Positions 28,980 through 37,802 are shown, numbered from the stretch's first letter. The stretch is 64,000 nucleotides of DNA from Gemmatimonadota bacterium (GCA_009840005.1 VXOR01000055.1:1-64000), one strand, 5' to 3'. A program made the numbers and translations. The notes: generated from the letters alone by a model not told the origin.

Positions 28980-30350
28980 CTACAACACCAGCTCGTCCGG
29001 CGGCTCGTAGTCGCTTTTGCGCGGGTCCCAGCGGGTTCCGCATTTGTCGCTGATGACCATCCATTCACCCGAACTGAGGTTCCCTTGGTGGTGGTAGTTG
29101 AAGCGCCTGAGCCCGGCGGCCTCAGCGGCGTCGAGCAACATCTTGAGGTCGCGCGCCGACATTGGATCGCCATCGTGGGGAAAGCGACCGGTGTCGAGCC
29201 AGGGCACAATGCGCTCGGGGTCGTCAACCGCGGCCAGCGCCCGTCGCGTTTCCTGCGTTACTACCTGTTCGAAAAACTCTGGATTGAGGGCACTCTCGAA
29301 ATCGAGCATGTCGTCGCCTACGCCCGGCAGGACGATGCCGAAGAGAGCCTGCACGACGTCGAGGGTGTCGGCCACGCTGATCCCCGGATTCCACTCCAAG
29401 AGCGTCTGCGAGTAGCGATAGACCGTACCGAGGAAGCCGTCGAAGCCCCGGTGAAAGAAGTAGTGCTTCGGCAGCAGGAAGTCCATGAACTGGGCCAGAT
29501 CGACGAAGTCGTATCCACACAAGGGCGCGAAGGCGGCCGAGCGTGGACCGCATCCCAAGCGCACTGGGCGCTCCAATTCGGCGGCGACGCCCTCGCGGAT
29601 GCGGCGAAAATAGCGAGTCAGCGAGTCGGCCCGGAACGACAGCCAAGCCATCAGGTCGGGATCGGCTCCGAGCATGCGGTGGGCACCGACTAGGCCGCCG
29701 CGGGCGTGTCCGCGGATACGCACTGGGTCGAGGTTGTGGAATAGAGACAGCAGCCTGTCTTTGGCGGCTACCATAGCCTCGTAGTCGTATCCTAGATCCG
29801 CGGCCATCGGCGCGACAGATTCCGGCAGGTCGTGAAAGAAGTAAGAGCGGTGATTCATGTGATGGGGGGCGATTTCGTATCCCCACTCTGGTCCGTCCAT
29901 CACGGCACCGTCCGCCATCGGGAAGTGCTCTAGTGTATCGACCATACGCGCTACCCGCGATGCCAGTGTCTGGTCGTCGTGCAGGTGGTGGCCCTGCCCG
30001 CCTGGACCGGCACCTCCGTCGGCGTACATACAGTAAACCTGCATGCCGCGGTCTTTGGCGGCGTTCATCGTCTTTTCTAGCAGGGCCCTTTTCTCGGGCA
30101 GTTTGTGTTCCGGCGGCGGCGGTGGCTCGACGCCTAGTCGCGCGTACACCGCCGGATTCGGATCGTACGCTTCCGCCACGATGTCGCTGGTGGGAGCGGA
30201 CACGGCATCTTTCGATAGTCTTGCAGTGCCGAAGACGAGTGGACCGAACACGACGCCGTCAACGCCGCCCTCCGCCCAAGCGTCGAGGATGCGCTCGTGA
30301 TCGTTCATCACGCTTTCGAGATCGCGCATTACATCCATCCATAGCTTCAT
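28980..30350 (-). CDS. putative TIM-barrel protein (glycoside hydrolase-like), function unknown
   Basis: AAGGAGG lies six bases before the ATG at 30350, so I prefer that start over the TTG at 30356. The 456-residue product has alternating hydrophobic strands and helices with conserved-looking polar motifs at strand ends: GGVDGVVFGP, DRGMQVYCMYADGG, MADGAVMDGPEWGYE, DLGYDY, HARGGLVGAH and RRFNYHHQGN. This pattern suggests a TIM barrel like the glycoside hydrolase-type proteins common in such catabolic clusters, with E and D candidates in DGPEWGYE. I do not recognise a specific family. It is convergent with the MIP18-fusion gene (six-base gap) and probably co-transcribed with the PhyH gene upstream. 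Confidence 0.6.
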   Translation of the reverse strand: MKLWMDVMRDLESVMNDHERILDAWAEGGVDGVVFGPLVFGTARLSKDAVSAPTSDIVAEAYDPNPAVYARLGVEPPPPPEHKLPEKRALLEKTMNAAKDRGMQVYCMYADGGAGPGGQGHHLHDDQTLASRVARMVDTLEHFPMADGAVMDGPEWGYEIAPHHMNHRSYFFHDLPESVAPMAADLGYDYEAMVAAKDRLLSLFHNLDPVRIRGHARGGLVGAHRMLGADPDLMAWLSFRADSLTRYFRRIREGVAAELERPVRLGCGPRSAAFAPLCGYDFVDLAQFMDFLLPKHYFFHRGFDGFLGTVYRYSQTLLEWNPGISVADTLDVVQALFGIVLPGVGDDMLDFESALNPEFFEQVVTQETRRALAAVDDPERIVPWLDTGRFPHDGDPMSARDLKMLLDAAEAAGLRRFNYHHQGNLSSGEWMVISDKCGTRWDPRKSDYEPPDELVL

Positions 30351-30380
30351 AGTCAACCTCCTTGCTTTTGGTATCGCCTC

Positions 30381-31136
30381 TCAGTGAGTGGGAGTGAAGC
30401 GGCACACGCCGTCGAAGGAGACGCGCAACCGGGGGTGGCTCTCGTAGGGCCACGGATTGTAGGAGTGGGGAATGTAGTGGCCGGCCCAGCTATGGCGGAA
30501 AGCGCCCTCATCCAAAATGGGGCCGCCGCGATGGATTAGGCGGCCGTTGAAGAACACGATGTCGCCTTTGTCCGCTTCAATGGCAATTTCCGGCAACCCA
30601 TTGCGCACGAAAAGGGCGTCAAAAGCCTCGTCCGGGTCCCAGCCATACCAAGGACCTAACTCGCCGTTTTCATCGCGGCGGAAATGGCGCTTTTCTATGA
30701 GCTCTCCCTTGTGAGAGCCTACCTGGATGTGAATGCTGCCGTTGCGGGCGCTGACTGGCTGGAGAGCGACCCAAGCCGACATGCAGTCCGGCAGGAAAAA
30801 GGCGTCTTGGTGCCGGCGTTGCTCGGAACCCTTGTAAAAGTACATGCTCTGGACCCCGTCTGGCTCGTCGCCAAGGAAGGTGTGCAGCGGCTGGCGCAGT
30901 CGAGGATCGAGCATCCAAGCTAGGCCGGCCGGATGGTGCAAGCTGCGGCTAATTAAGCGGCTCCAATCGTCTGGCTGGCGCGGGGGATAGCCCTCAACGC
31001 TGAAGCGGCCGGCGTGGAGGTCCATCATGTAGGCGACAAAGCGGTCGCACTCATCGGCGGTAAAGCCGCCGCGGACGAGTGTATAGCCGTCGCGTTCGTA
31101 CTGTTCTTGGTGTTGGGAGGTTATTTCTAGTTCCAT
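30381..31136 (-). CDS. phytanoyl-CoA dioxygenase (PhyH) family protein
   Basis: 251 residues, typical for bacterial PhyH proteins. These are Fe(II)/2-oxoglutarate-dependent oxygenases. The iron triad is visible: H109 and D111 in RRHQDAFF and the distal H202 in RLIHRGGP. R214 (FRHSWAG) is placed to bind 2-oxoglutarate. The opening QYERDGYTLVRGGF is the usual N-terminal signature. It leads a two-gene minus-strand unit with the TIM-barrel protein. The substrate is unknown; bacterial PhyH proteins act on many small molecules. Confidence 0.85.
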   Translation of the reverse strand: MELEITSQHQEQYERDGYTLVRGGFTADECDRFVAYMMDLHAGRFSVEGYPPRQPDDWSRLISRSLHHPAGLAWMLDPRLRQPLHTFLGDEPDGVQSMYFYKGSEQRRHQDAFFLPDCMSAWVALQPVSARNGSIHIQVGSHKGELIEKRHFRRDENGELGPWYGWDPDEAFDALFVRNGLPEIAIEADKGDIVFFNGRLIHRGGPILDEGAFRHSWAGHYIPHSYNPWPYESHPRLRVSFDGVCRFTPTH

Positions 31137-31168
31137 CGGATGTTCGTTCTGTAATTATGGACTTAACA

Positions 31169-31198
31169 ACTGACTGAATTAACGTTAATTCAGTCAGT
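31169..31198. promoter_or_regulatory. 30-bp perfect palindrome before the DUF4143 ATPase start
   Basis: Bases 31169-31198 form an uninterrupted 30-base inverted repeat centred on AACGTT, with arms reading ACTGACTGAATTAAC. It ends three bases before the ATG at 31202, where the ribosome binding site should be, and lies in the divergent gap next to the PhyH gene. It could be an operator for a dimeric regulator or an RNA hairpin that hides the start codon. The short AT-rich loop and lack of a T-run argue against a terminator. Confidence 0.6.
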
Positions 31199-31201
31199 AT
31201 T

Positions 31202-32374
31202 ATGTCCGATATTTATATTCCCCAAGCACAACTTGCTCGACTCAAGCGCCTAGCTATTCCTGGTAAAGTCGCCGTGGTGTACGGTCCTAGACGGGTGGGT
31301 AAGACCACCTTGATCCAGCACTACGTCCAACAGTACGACCGCGACGCCCTCTTGGTGACTGGGGAAGATATAACGGTACGCGACTATTTGGAAAGTCAAT
31401 CCCTAGTCAAATTGCGAGCCTTTATCGGCCAACGGCGCACATTGATTATCGACGAAGCCCAGTACGTGCGGCAAATCGGCTTGAATCTAAAGCTATTAGC
31501 CGATCACGTCGAAGGGCTGCGCATTATCGCCACAGGGTCTTCTTCCTTTGATCTAGCTCAGCAGACGGGCGAGCCTTTGACGGGCCGCAAATACACTCTG
31601 CTGCTATTGCCCTTGGCCCAGCTCGAACTACAGGAGGTGGAAACAGCTCACCAGACTAGGGCCCAGCTCGAACTACGGTTGATCTACGGGTCGTATCCCG
31701 AAGTCATCCTGATGGAGTCGAACGAAGACCGCCAGCTTTATATAAAGGAACTAATCGCCTCCTATCTGTTCAAAGATATTCTATAGTTGGAAGGCATCCG
31801 ACACACCGACAAACTGCTCCGCTTGCTCCAGTTGCTTGCTTTTCAGATTGGCCGCGAGATTTCGGTGGCGGAATTGGGAACCCAACTAGGGATGAACAAG
31901 AACACGGTGGAGCGCTATCTCGACCTGCTCGAAAAAGCCTATATCCTCTATAGCCGCCGCGGCTTCAGCCGCAATCTCCGCAAGGAAATTACCAAGAGTC
32001 GGCGCTACTACTTTTACGACAATGGCATCAGGAATGGACTGATCAACAACTTCAACGTCCTAACTCTGCGCGACGATGTGGGGACCTTGTGGGAGAACTA
32101 TGTCTTGGTCGAACGACTGAAGTACAACCTATACACGGGGCGCTTGGCCGAGAGCCATTTCTGGCGCACCTACGATCAGCAGGAGATCGACTTGATCGAG
32201 GAGTGGGGAGGGGAATTGCACGCCGCTGAAATGAAGTGGTCGCCTCAGTCCACTACCCGAGTGCCGCGCGGCTGGCGTCAAGCGTATCGCGATAGTTCGT
32301 TTAAGGTCGTCCATCAAGGGAATTATCTCGAATTTATCACCGGTTCAAAAGACGAGAAGGACCATACTATCTAG
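31202..32374 (+). pseudogene. AAA-type ATPase with DUF4143-like C-terminus, split by one in-frame amber codon
   Basis: The first part (194 codons) has Walker A GPRRVGKT (28-35), Walker B LIIDEAQ (81-87) and ATGSSSFDL. It ends at TAG (31784-31786). The second part continues in the same frame with LEGIRHTDKLLRLLQLLAF, a winged-helix-like region (LGTQLGMNKNTVERYLDLLE) and a nuclease-like tail (EIDLIEEWGGELHAAEMKW). Family members usually read KDILELEGIR at the junction, so TAG replaces an expected GAG. Explanations are a recent nonsense mutation, amber readthrough, or a base error. The rest of the frame is intact, so any inactivation is young. These ATPases are common stand-alone accessory genes of unknown role. 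Confidence 0.75.
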
Positions 32375-32389
32375 GGCAAATACCATGCT

Positions 32390-33346
32390 CTAATACCCTT
32401 TCTTCTTGTCGATGATATTGAGCACCGGCTCGCCCTTGAGGTAGCGCTCCAATTGGGCGCAGAAGAACTCGTAGACCTTGCGCGGTCGGTGCTGTGAGGC
32501 ACCGGCCCGATGCGGGGTGAGGATGATGTTGGGCGCGTCCCACAGCGGGGATTCTTCGGGCAGCGGCTCGATTTCAGTGACGTCGATGCCGGCACCGGCG
32601 ATCTGCCCGTCGTGCAGTGCCTCAGAGAGAGCGTCCTCGTCGATGATGCCACCCCGCGTTACGTTGATCAGATAGGCGCTCGTCTTCATCAGCGCGAGTT
32701 CCTCGCGCCCGATGAGGTGGTACGTCTCCTCGGTGCGTGGACAGGCCATCATCACCACATCGGCGCGACGGAGGAGGCTGTGTAGGTTTTCGCGGGTGTT
32801 GTCTTTGAGTTCGGAAATGCCCGGTAGCAGATCGCGGCGTACCGGATCAATGGCGATGATCGGCATGTCGTACCCGGCAGCCCGCTTGGCCATTTCAATC
32901 CCAAACCCCCCTAGTCCTACAAGGCCCAACGTCTGCCCGGTCAGCTCGACGGTAGCGCCGCCGGCCCACTTGCGCTGGTCGTTGTGGCGAATCGACTTAT
33001 CGATGCCCCGAGTCAGGGCGAGAAGCAAGGCCCAAGCGTGTTCGCCGCCTTGGGGGGCGTATAGCCCGGCTACGTTGGAAATGGCGACTTCGTCGCGGTC
33101 GATGATTTCGGGAAAGAGGAACTTGTCCATGCCGGTGCTGAAGGACTGGATCCAACGCAGGTTGGGAGCGGCGGCGCAGACCGCGGGCGGAAAGTTGCCG
33201 ACGATGATGTCGATTTCGCTGGCCACGGTGAGAGCTTCTTGATCGTCGTTGGCCACAAAGACTTCGTGGCCACCGTTTTCGCGCGCTATCTGGCGCAGGT
33301 AGTCGTGCTGTTCGTCGGTGAATGGGTAGTGGACTAGGATTTTCAC
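32390..33346 (-). CDS. D-isomer-specific 2-hydroxyacid dehydrogenase
   Basis: 318 residues, the family's usual length. The NAD(P)-binding loop is GLVGLGGFGIEMAKRAAGYD (141-160), with an acidic residue (D167) after the second strand that favours NAD. The catalytic triad is R231 (NVTRGGIIDEDAL), E260 (VTEIEPLP) and H279 (LTPHRAGAS). It should interconvert a 2-hydroxyacid and a 2-keto acid in the cytoplasm. The exact substrate (phosphoglycerate, glyoxylate or another) cannot be told. It sits 13 bases downstream of the PfkB kinase gene on the same strand, so they are likely co-transcribed. Confidence 0.9.
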   Translation of the reverse strand: MKILVHYPFTDEQHDYLRQIARENGGHEVFVANDDQEALTVASEIDIIVGNFPPAVCAAAPNLRWIQSFSTGMDKFLFPEIIDRDEVAISNVAGLYAPQGGEHAWALLLALTRGIDKSIRHNDQRKWAGGATVELTGQTLGLVGLGGFGIEMAKRAAGYDMPIIAIDPVRRDLLPGISELKDNTRENLHSLLRRADVVMMACPRTEETYHLIGREELALMKTSAYLINVTRGGIIDEDALSEALHDGQIAGAGIDVTEIEPLPEESPLWDAPNIILTPHRAGASQHRPRKVYEFFCAQLERYLKGEPVLNIIDKKKGY

Positions 33347-33359
33347 GCGGGCCTCCAGA

Positions 33360-34361
33360 CTAGGTTGAGAAATGGGATAGGATGTGATCGATGCGATCGG
33401 CGAACGATTGTTCTAGGCGCGGCCCGAAGCGGGTTACCACTTGCGCGGCCGCATAGCAGCCTAAGCGCGCCGCGTCTAAGGGGCTGTATCCGTGGGACAG
33501 CCCGTAGAGCACGCCACCGGCAAAGAGATCGCCGGCACCATTGGTGTCGATAGCTTGCACGGGGACGCCGGGGACTCGGTCGTGGACTCCGTCGGCGTAC
33601 ACTAGGGCACCGTCGGCTCCGCACGTTACATAGGTTGTGCCGACTTGGGAAGCAAGGGACGCGCCAGCGGTTTCTCGGTCGTCGATCCCAGTGCTGGCGA
33701 GGGCTTCTTCCTCATTGCAGAAGAGCAGATCGATACCCTCTTGCAAGAGCGCGTCAAAGCGCGCCCGAAAGGCCCGGACGGCAAAGGGATCGCTCAGAGT
33801 TAAGGCAACAGCCGTGCTGTGGCGCTGAGCCATTTGCTGTGCTTGGCACGCAGCGGCAAAGCCGTCGTCCGAGCCGAGGAGATAGCCTTCTATATAAACG
33901 TACTGGCTGTCGGCGATGATCTCCTCTTGGAGTTGGGCTGGGCCGATAGCGCTGCTGATGCCCAAGAAAGTGTTGAGGGTGCGGTCGGCGTCGGGAGTAA
34001 CAAAAACCAAGCACTGGCCAGTTTTGCCCGTGCCTCGGTTGGCCGGATGAGTAGCGACGCCGGCTGCTTCGAGATCGCGCTGGTAAAAGTCGCCCCAAGC
34101 GTCGCGGCCGGTCAGGCAGGCGTAATAGGCTCGGCCGCCATAGCGGGCGACGCCAATGAGGGTGTTGGCCGCCGAACCGCCCGAAGCCGAGGCGACTGGC
34201 TCGCCATCGACCGCGGCTGTGAGGTGGCGCTGCCGCGCCTCATCGACGAGGGTCATAATCCCCTTTTCGATTTGGTTTTCGGCGAGGAATTCCGGGGCGA
34301 CTTGATATTGGATGTCCACTAGGGCGTGGCCGACTCCATAGACGTCGTACGTTCGGGGCAT
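33360..34361 (-). CDS. PfkB-family sugar or nucleoside kinase (adenosine kinase-like)
   Basis: 333 residues. The N-terminal signature GGSAANT (61-67) and the C-terminal DTNGAGDLFAGG with catalytic D278 and its anion hole (NGAGD) define the ribokinase/PfkB fold. The substrate-side opening YGVGHALVDIQYQVAPEFL resembles adenosine kinase-like members. It should phosphorylate a sugar or nucleoside hydroxyl with ATP. It is followed closely by a D-2-hydroxyacid dehydrogenase, a pairing that would suit sugar-acid or serine-branch metabolism. The substrate is not established. Confidence 0.88.
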   Translation of the reverse strand: MPRTYDVYGVGHALVDIQYQVAPEFLAENQIEKGIMTLVDEARQRHLTAAVDGEPVASASGGSAANTLIGVARYGGRAYYACLTGRDAWGDFYQRDLEAAGVATHPANRGTGKTGQCLVFVTPDADRTLNTFLGISSAIGPAQLQEEIIADSQYVYIEGYLLGSDDGFAAACQAQQMAQRHSTAVALTLSDPFAVRAFRARFDALLQEGIDLLFCNEEEALASTGIDDRETAGASLASQVGTTYVTCGADGALVYADGVHDRVPGVPVQAIDTNGAGDLFAGGVLYGLSHGYSPLDAARLGCYAAAQVVTRFGPRLEQSFADRIDHILSHFST

Positions 34362-34440
34362 GGGCTTTCCTTTGAGTGAAAAATAGGCAAAATAACCTAT
34401 TCGCTCATGGCTGCCAAAAAGGGCCGGGGCAAATCTTTGC

Positions 34441-34468
34441 TTGTTTTAATTGGCGCTGAGAATATATT
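34441..34468 (+). promoter_or_regulatory. candidate sigma70-type promoter for infC
   Basis: TTGTTT (34441-34446) and TATATT (34463-34468) are separated by 16 bases, about 50 bases before the infC start. The -10 box is good and the -35 is partial. Confidence 0.4.
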
Positions 34469-34521
34469 AAAAACTCTGCGGGAGACGCCCGCGCTTTCCA
34501 CCCTTTACGGAGGTTGATGCA

Positions 34522-35043
34522 ATCGCAGCAAAGAAAAAGAGTTTTACGAGAGTAAACGGTGATATTCGCGTGCCCCAAATCCGGCTCATCGGATCTGATG
34601 GGGGGCAGGTGGGGATCATCGAAACGGCCCGTGCCTTGGCCATGGCGGAGGAAGCCAATCTCGATCTAGTAGAAGTGGCCGCTGAAGCGCGCCCGCCGGT
34701 CTGCCGGATTATCGACTACGGCAAGTTCCGCTACGACCAAGAGAAAAAGGCCAAGGAAGCGCGCAAGAAGCAGCACAACGTGCAGATGAAGGGCATTCGC
34801 ATTGCCCAACCTACTATTTCCGACCACGATCTCGAATACCGGACGAGCCACATCCGCACGTTTATCGAAAAGGGGAACCGGGTCAAAGTCAGCGTCCGCT
34901 TTCGCGGGCGGCAGATGGCCTATCAGGATCGAGGATACGAGCTACTGCAAAATTTGGCCGACAAGCTCAAGGACGTAGCCGTCGTCGATCAGGCTCCCAA
35001 GATGGAAGGCCGCGAAATGTCGCTCATTCTCAGACCCATCTGA
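34522..35043 (+). CDS. infC: translation initiation factor IF-3, AUC start codon
   Basis: The frame extends upstream of the first GTG (34570) to an ATC at 34522, with GGAGG eight bases before it. That gives IAAKKKSFTRVNGDIRVPQI, the conserved IF-3 N-terminus, and a 173-residue protein of normal length. infC is known for AUU/AUC/AUA starts, through which IF-3 represses its own synthesis, so the AUC start is expected to be regulatory. An out-of-frame ATG at 34517 overlaps the start and opens a 12-codon frame. Both the N-domain (VEVAAEARPPVCRIIDYGKF) and the C-domain (VKVSVRFRGRQMAYQDRG) are intact. rpmI and rplT do not follow; a terminator does. Confidence 0.95.
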   Translation: MAAKKKSFTRVNGDIRVPQIRLIGSDGGQVGIIETARALAMAEEANLDLVEVAAEARPPVCRIIDYGKFRYDQEKKAKEARKKQHNVQMKGIRIAQPTISDHDLEYRTSHIRTFIEKGNRVKVSVRFRGRQMAYQDRGYELLQNLADKLKDVAVVDQAPKMEGREMSLILRPI

Positions 35044-35061
35044 GATTGGTCCGAACAACGC

Positions 35062-35100
35062 AAAAAGGCCGGTGTCCGCACTGCGGGCGTCGGCCTTTTT
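35062..35100 (+). terminator. intrinsic terminator after infC
   Basis: AAAAAGGCCG (35062-35071) pairs with CGGCCTTTTT (35091-35100), with further pairing inside, and ends in a T-run. It closes infC as a single-gene unit. The A-rich left arm means it could also work for the minus-strand PhyH gene that ends at 35170. Confidence 0.85.
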
Positions 35101-35169
35101 TATTTGCGCGTGATTGGCGCGACCTCCCTTCGTTGGCACTTAGGGGTATAATCTCTTTCTTTTGGTTGC

Positions 35170-35970
35170 TCAAGAGGCGACCAGCACGTGTTCGGCTGCG
35201 CCATTGAGGCCGGCGATGACTGGGAAGGTCTTCGATTGTGGGCCATTGGCACCGGGCACGTAGCGCACATGCGGCGAGAAATAGGCGTAGAGTGCGGTAT
35301 TGCGCGAGCGGTCGGTCTGGTTGGGGCCGGAACCGTGGACCATCAAGCTGTGGAACAGCACGGCGGACCCGGCCGCGAGCGGCACATCGATCTGGCGCGA
35401 GCTATCGATGTCTTCGCGGTTAGTCAGCGGTGCCCCTTGCTGTTGGGCGATGTGCCCCCATTCCTGCAAGCCCCAATGGTGGCTGCCGGGAATAATTTTG
35501 ATGCAGCCGTTGTCTGGAGTAGCGTCATCGAGGGCTATACTCACAGTTACGAGCGCGGGCGGCTCCATTGGCCAATAAGCCGAGTCTTGGTGCAGGGCAT
35601 GGGCTGAGCCGTGGAAGGCGGGTTTGAGCATGAGGGTGCTGCGGAAGAGCAGCAGGTCGTCCCCGAGGAGCGATTGCACGATGGCGACGAGGTGGGGATG
35701 GGCTGCGAGTTGGGCAAAGCACGGCGATAGGGCGCGGGTGTTCTCGATTTTGCGCAGCACCGGCAGGCCGTTGCGGTTTTGGTCTGTAGAAAAAGGCTCG
35801 CGCTGAAAGTGGCGGCTGAGCGGGTCTTGGCTGGCCTCGAGGTCGACGGCTAGTTGGTGTAGGCGTTGGATCTCGCGCTGGCATTCGGCGACTTCGCGGC
35901 TGTTGAGCAGGTCGGGGACGATTAAGTAGCCCTGCTGCTCGAAAAAAGCTCGCTGCTCGTGGGATTCCAT
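35170..35970 (-). CDS. phytanoyl-CoA dioxygenase (PhyH) family protein
   Basis: 266 residues. Iron ligands are H127 and D129 (ALHQDSAYW) and H212 (LMVHGSGPNQ), with R223 (RSRN) for 2-oxoglutarate. The N-terminus FFEQQGYLIVPDLLNSREV is the family signature. The IKIIPGSHHWG motif before the distal His is typical of PhyH enzymes acting on soluble metabolites. It is monocistronic and convergent with infC. The substrate is unknown. Confidence 0.88.
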   Translation of the reverse strand: MESHEQRAFFEQQGYLIVPDLLNSREVAECQREIQRLHQLAVDLEASQDPLSRHFQREPFSTDQNRNGLPVLRKIENTRALSPCFAQLAAHPHLVAIVQSLLGDDLLLFRSTLMLKPAFHGSAHALHQDSAYWPMEPPALVTVSIALDDATPDNGCIKIIPGSHHWGLQEWGHIAQQQGAPLTNREDIDSSRQIDVPLAAGSAVLFHSLMVHGSGPNQTDRSRNTALYAYFSPHVRYVPGANGPQSKTFPVIAGLNGAAEHVLVAS

Positions 35971-36054
35971 GCGGCACTCCCGCTTTGTTGAGGTGATGAC
36001 CCGCTAAGTGTACACTGGTCGCCGACTAAGTGTCAACCGATCCCTAGCGAACGC

Positions 36055-37794
36055 ATGAAGCGATTTTTTCCATTTATCCATTGGTTGCCCGAACTCGGCC
36101 GTCCGTCCGTCTTGCGCGCCGATGTGCTCGCGGGCCTGACCGTGGCAACAATCCTCGTGCCCCAGGCTATGGCCTATGCCGAGTTGGCGGGACTACCGCC
36201 AGTCTATGGGTTGTACGCGGCCTTTCTGCCGCCGGCTGTGGCTGCGCTGTTTGGCTCGTCCCGGCATTTGTCCACCGGCCCGGTGGCCATAGCTTCGCTC
36301 ATCAGCGCGACGACCGTGCAGGGGCTTGCTCCCGAGGGCAGCGAGTTGTATATCGCCTATTCGCTGGTTTTGGGTTTGTTCGTTGGTCTGATACGGATTG
36401 CCTTGGGCGCGTTGCGCTTGGGCTTGCTGATTGACCTGCTGTCTGGCCCGGTGGTCGTCGGCTTTACCAATGCCGCAGCCTTTATCATCGCTATCTCCCA
36501 ATTGCACAAGGTATTCGGTGTGGAGCCTCAGCAGGGAGGCCATTTGCTGGCGGCCCTCCGCGTCATCGACGTGGCGCTATTCGAGGTCCATTGGCCGACG
36601 TTGGGAATGGCGGTGTTGGCCGGGGGGCTGCTGGTGGTTTTGCGCCACGTGCGCTGGGAACTGCCGAGTATGTTGACGACGCTGGTGGTCACCACGCTCG
36701 TTTCTTGGCTAACCGGGTTTAGCGGAGAAGTGGTCGGCGAGGTTCCGCGTGGTTTGCCGCGGCCTTTGGTGCCGGACTTAGACGTGGAAATCTTGTCCCA
36801 GCTTTTCGTGGGGGCCTTGACCTTGACCATGCTCGGCCTGATGGAGGCCATGGCCATTGCCAAGGCCCTCGCTGCGCGGACGCGGCAGCATCTCGATATC
36901 AATCAGGAACTCATCGGTCAAGGCATGGCCAACGTGGTCGGCGGGTTTTTCCAAAGCTATGCGACTTCAGGCTCGTTTTCGCGCTCGGCGGTCAACTACC
37001 AAAGTGGGGCGCGGACGGGTTTTTCCTCGGTCGTGGCGTCGCTGGTCATTGCCGCGACCCTGCTCTGGCTCACGCCGCTGTTGCATTACCTGCCGCAAGC
37101 TACGCTCGCCGTTGTTATTATCGCCGCTGTGGTTGGCTTGGTGCGCATTCAGCCTCTAGTGACCGCGTGGCGCATTCGGGCCCACGACGGCTTGATTGGG
37201 GTCGCAACTTTTGTCGGCACGCTGGCCTTGGCACCGGACCTGCACTTGGGGGTTGCCCTCGGCGTGGGAGCCTCGTTGGTGCTCAACTTCTACCGCACCA
37301 TGCGGCCCCGCGTGGTTTTTCTCGCCCGGCATCTCGACGGCACGATGCGCGAAAGCAACGCGGACCTGCGGCCGGACCAGCAACTCGCGATTATGCGCTT
37401 TGACGGCCAATTGTACTTTGGCTCGGGCCGTTATTTTGAGGACAAGGTGCTCGAAACGATCGCCTCAGCACCCGAACTGAGATACTTGATTCTCGATGCG
37501 GATGGGATCAACCGGATAGATGCTTCTGGCGAACAGGCGTTGCGCAACGTAGTAGAACGCCTGCGCGAAGTCGGGCTAGACCTATACTTTACGCGGGCCA
37601 AACGGCAGCTTACCGACGCGCTGGAGCGGTCGGGGCTGATGGAGCAGATTGGCCGCGATCACTTTTTTCGCTGGAACCAGCACGCGCTCGATTACCTGTG
37701 GGCACGGCTCCATCCCGACTACAAGGCGCGGTGTCCGCTCAATGTGCCTCGTTCGCAGGAGTCGCAGGATGGGGAAATCGAGTATTATATATGA
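36055..37794 (+). CDS. SulP-family anion transporter with STAS domain
   Basis: 579 residues with about 10-14 hydrophobic segments. The SulP opening is clear (LRADVLAGLTVATILVPQAM, AYAELAGLPPVYGLYAAFLP), followed by SRHLSTGPVAIASLIS and GFFQSYATSGSFSRSAVNY. A cytoplasmic STAS domain occupies about 440-555 (LRYLILDADGINRIDASGEQ). SulP proteins carry sulfate, bicarbonate or other anions. Sulfate could relate to the sulfatase region, but the two are 11 kb apart and the substrate is not fixed by sequence. It ends eight bases from the convergent zapA. Confidence 0.92.
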   Translation: MKRFFPFIHWLPELGRPSVLRADVLAGLTVATILVPQAMAYAELAGLPPVYGLYAAFLPPAVAALFGSSRHLSTGPVAIASLISATTVQGLAPEGSELYIAYSLVLGLFVGLIRIALGALRLGLLIDLLSGPVVVGFTNAAAFIIAISQLHKVFGVEPQQGGHLLAALRVIDVALFEVHWPTLGMAVLAGGLLVVLRHVRWELPSMLTTLVVTTLVSWLTGFSGEVVGEVPRGLPRPLVPDLDVEILSQLFVGALTLTMLGLMEAMAIAKALAARTRQHLDINQELIGQGMANVVGGFFQSYATSGSFSRSAVNYQSGARTGFSSVVASLVIAATLLWLTPLLHYLPQATLAVVIIAAVVGLVRIQPLVTAWRIRAHDGLIGVATFVGTLALAPDLHLGVALGVGASLVLNFYRTMRPRVVFLARHLDGTMRESNADLRPDQQLAIMRFDGQLYFGSGRYFEDKVLETIASAPELRYLILDADGINRIDASGEQALRNVVERLREVGLDLYFTRAKRQLTDALERSGLMEQIGRDHFFRWNQHALDYLWARLHPDYKARCPLNVPRSQESQDGEIEYYI

Positions 37795-37802
37795 AGAGAG
37801 AA

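Noticed and set aside
32390..34361. Serine or glyoxylate pathway operon (named substrate for the dehydrogenase and kinase pair)
   Set aside because: Catalytic residues define the families only; nothing in the sequence fixes the substrate.
34570..35043. infC starting at GTG 34570
   Set aside because: It would remove the conserved SFTRVNGDIR N-terminus, and there is no ribosome binding site at the right distance, whereas ATC 34522 has one.
36005..36035. Imperfect direct repeat CTAAGTGT upstream of the SulP gene, with a GTGTACAC palindrome
   Set aside because: Two short units about 22 bases apart are too little evidence for an operator or repeat element.
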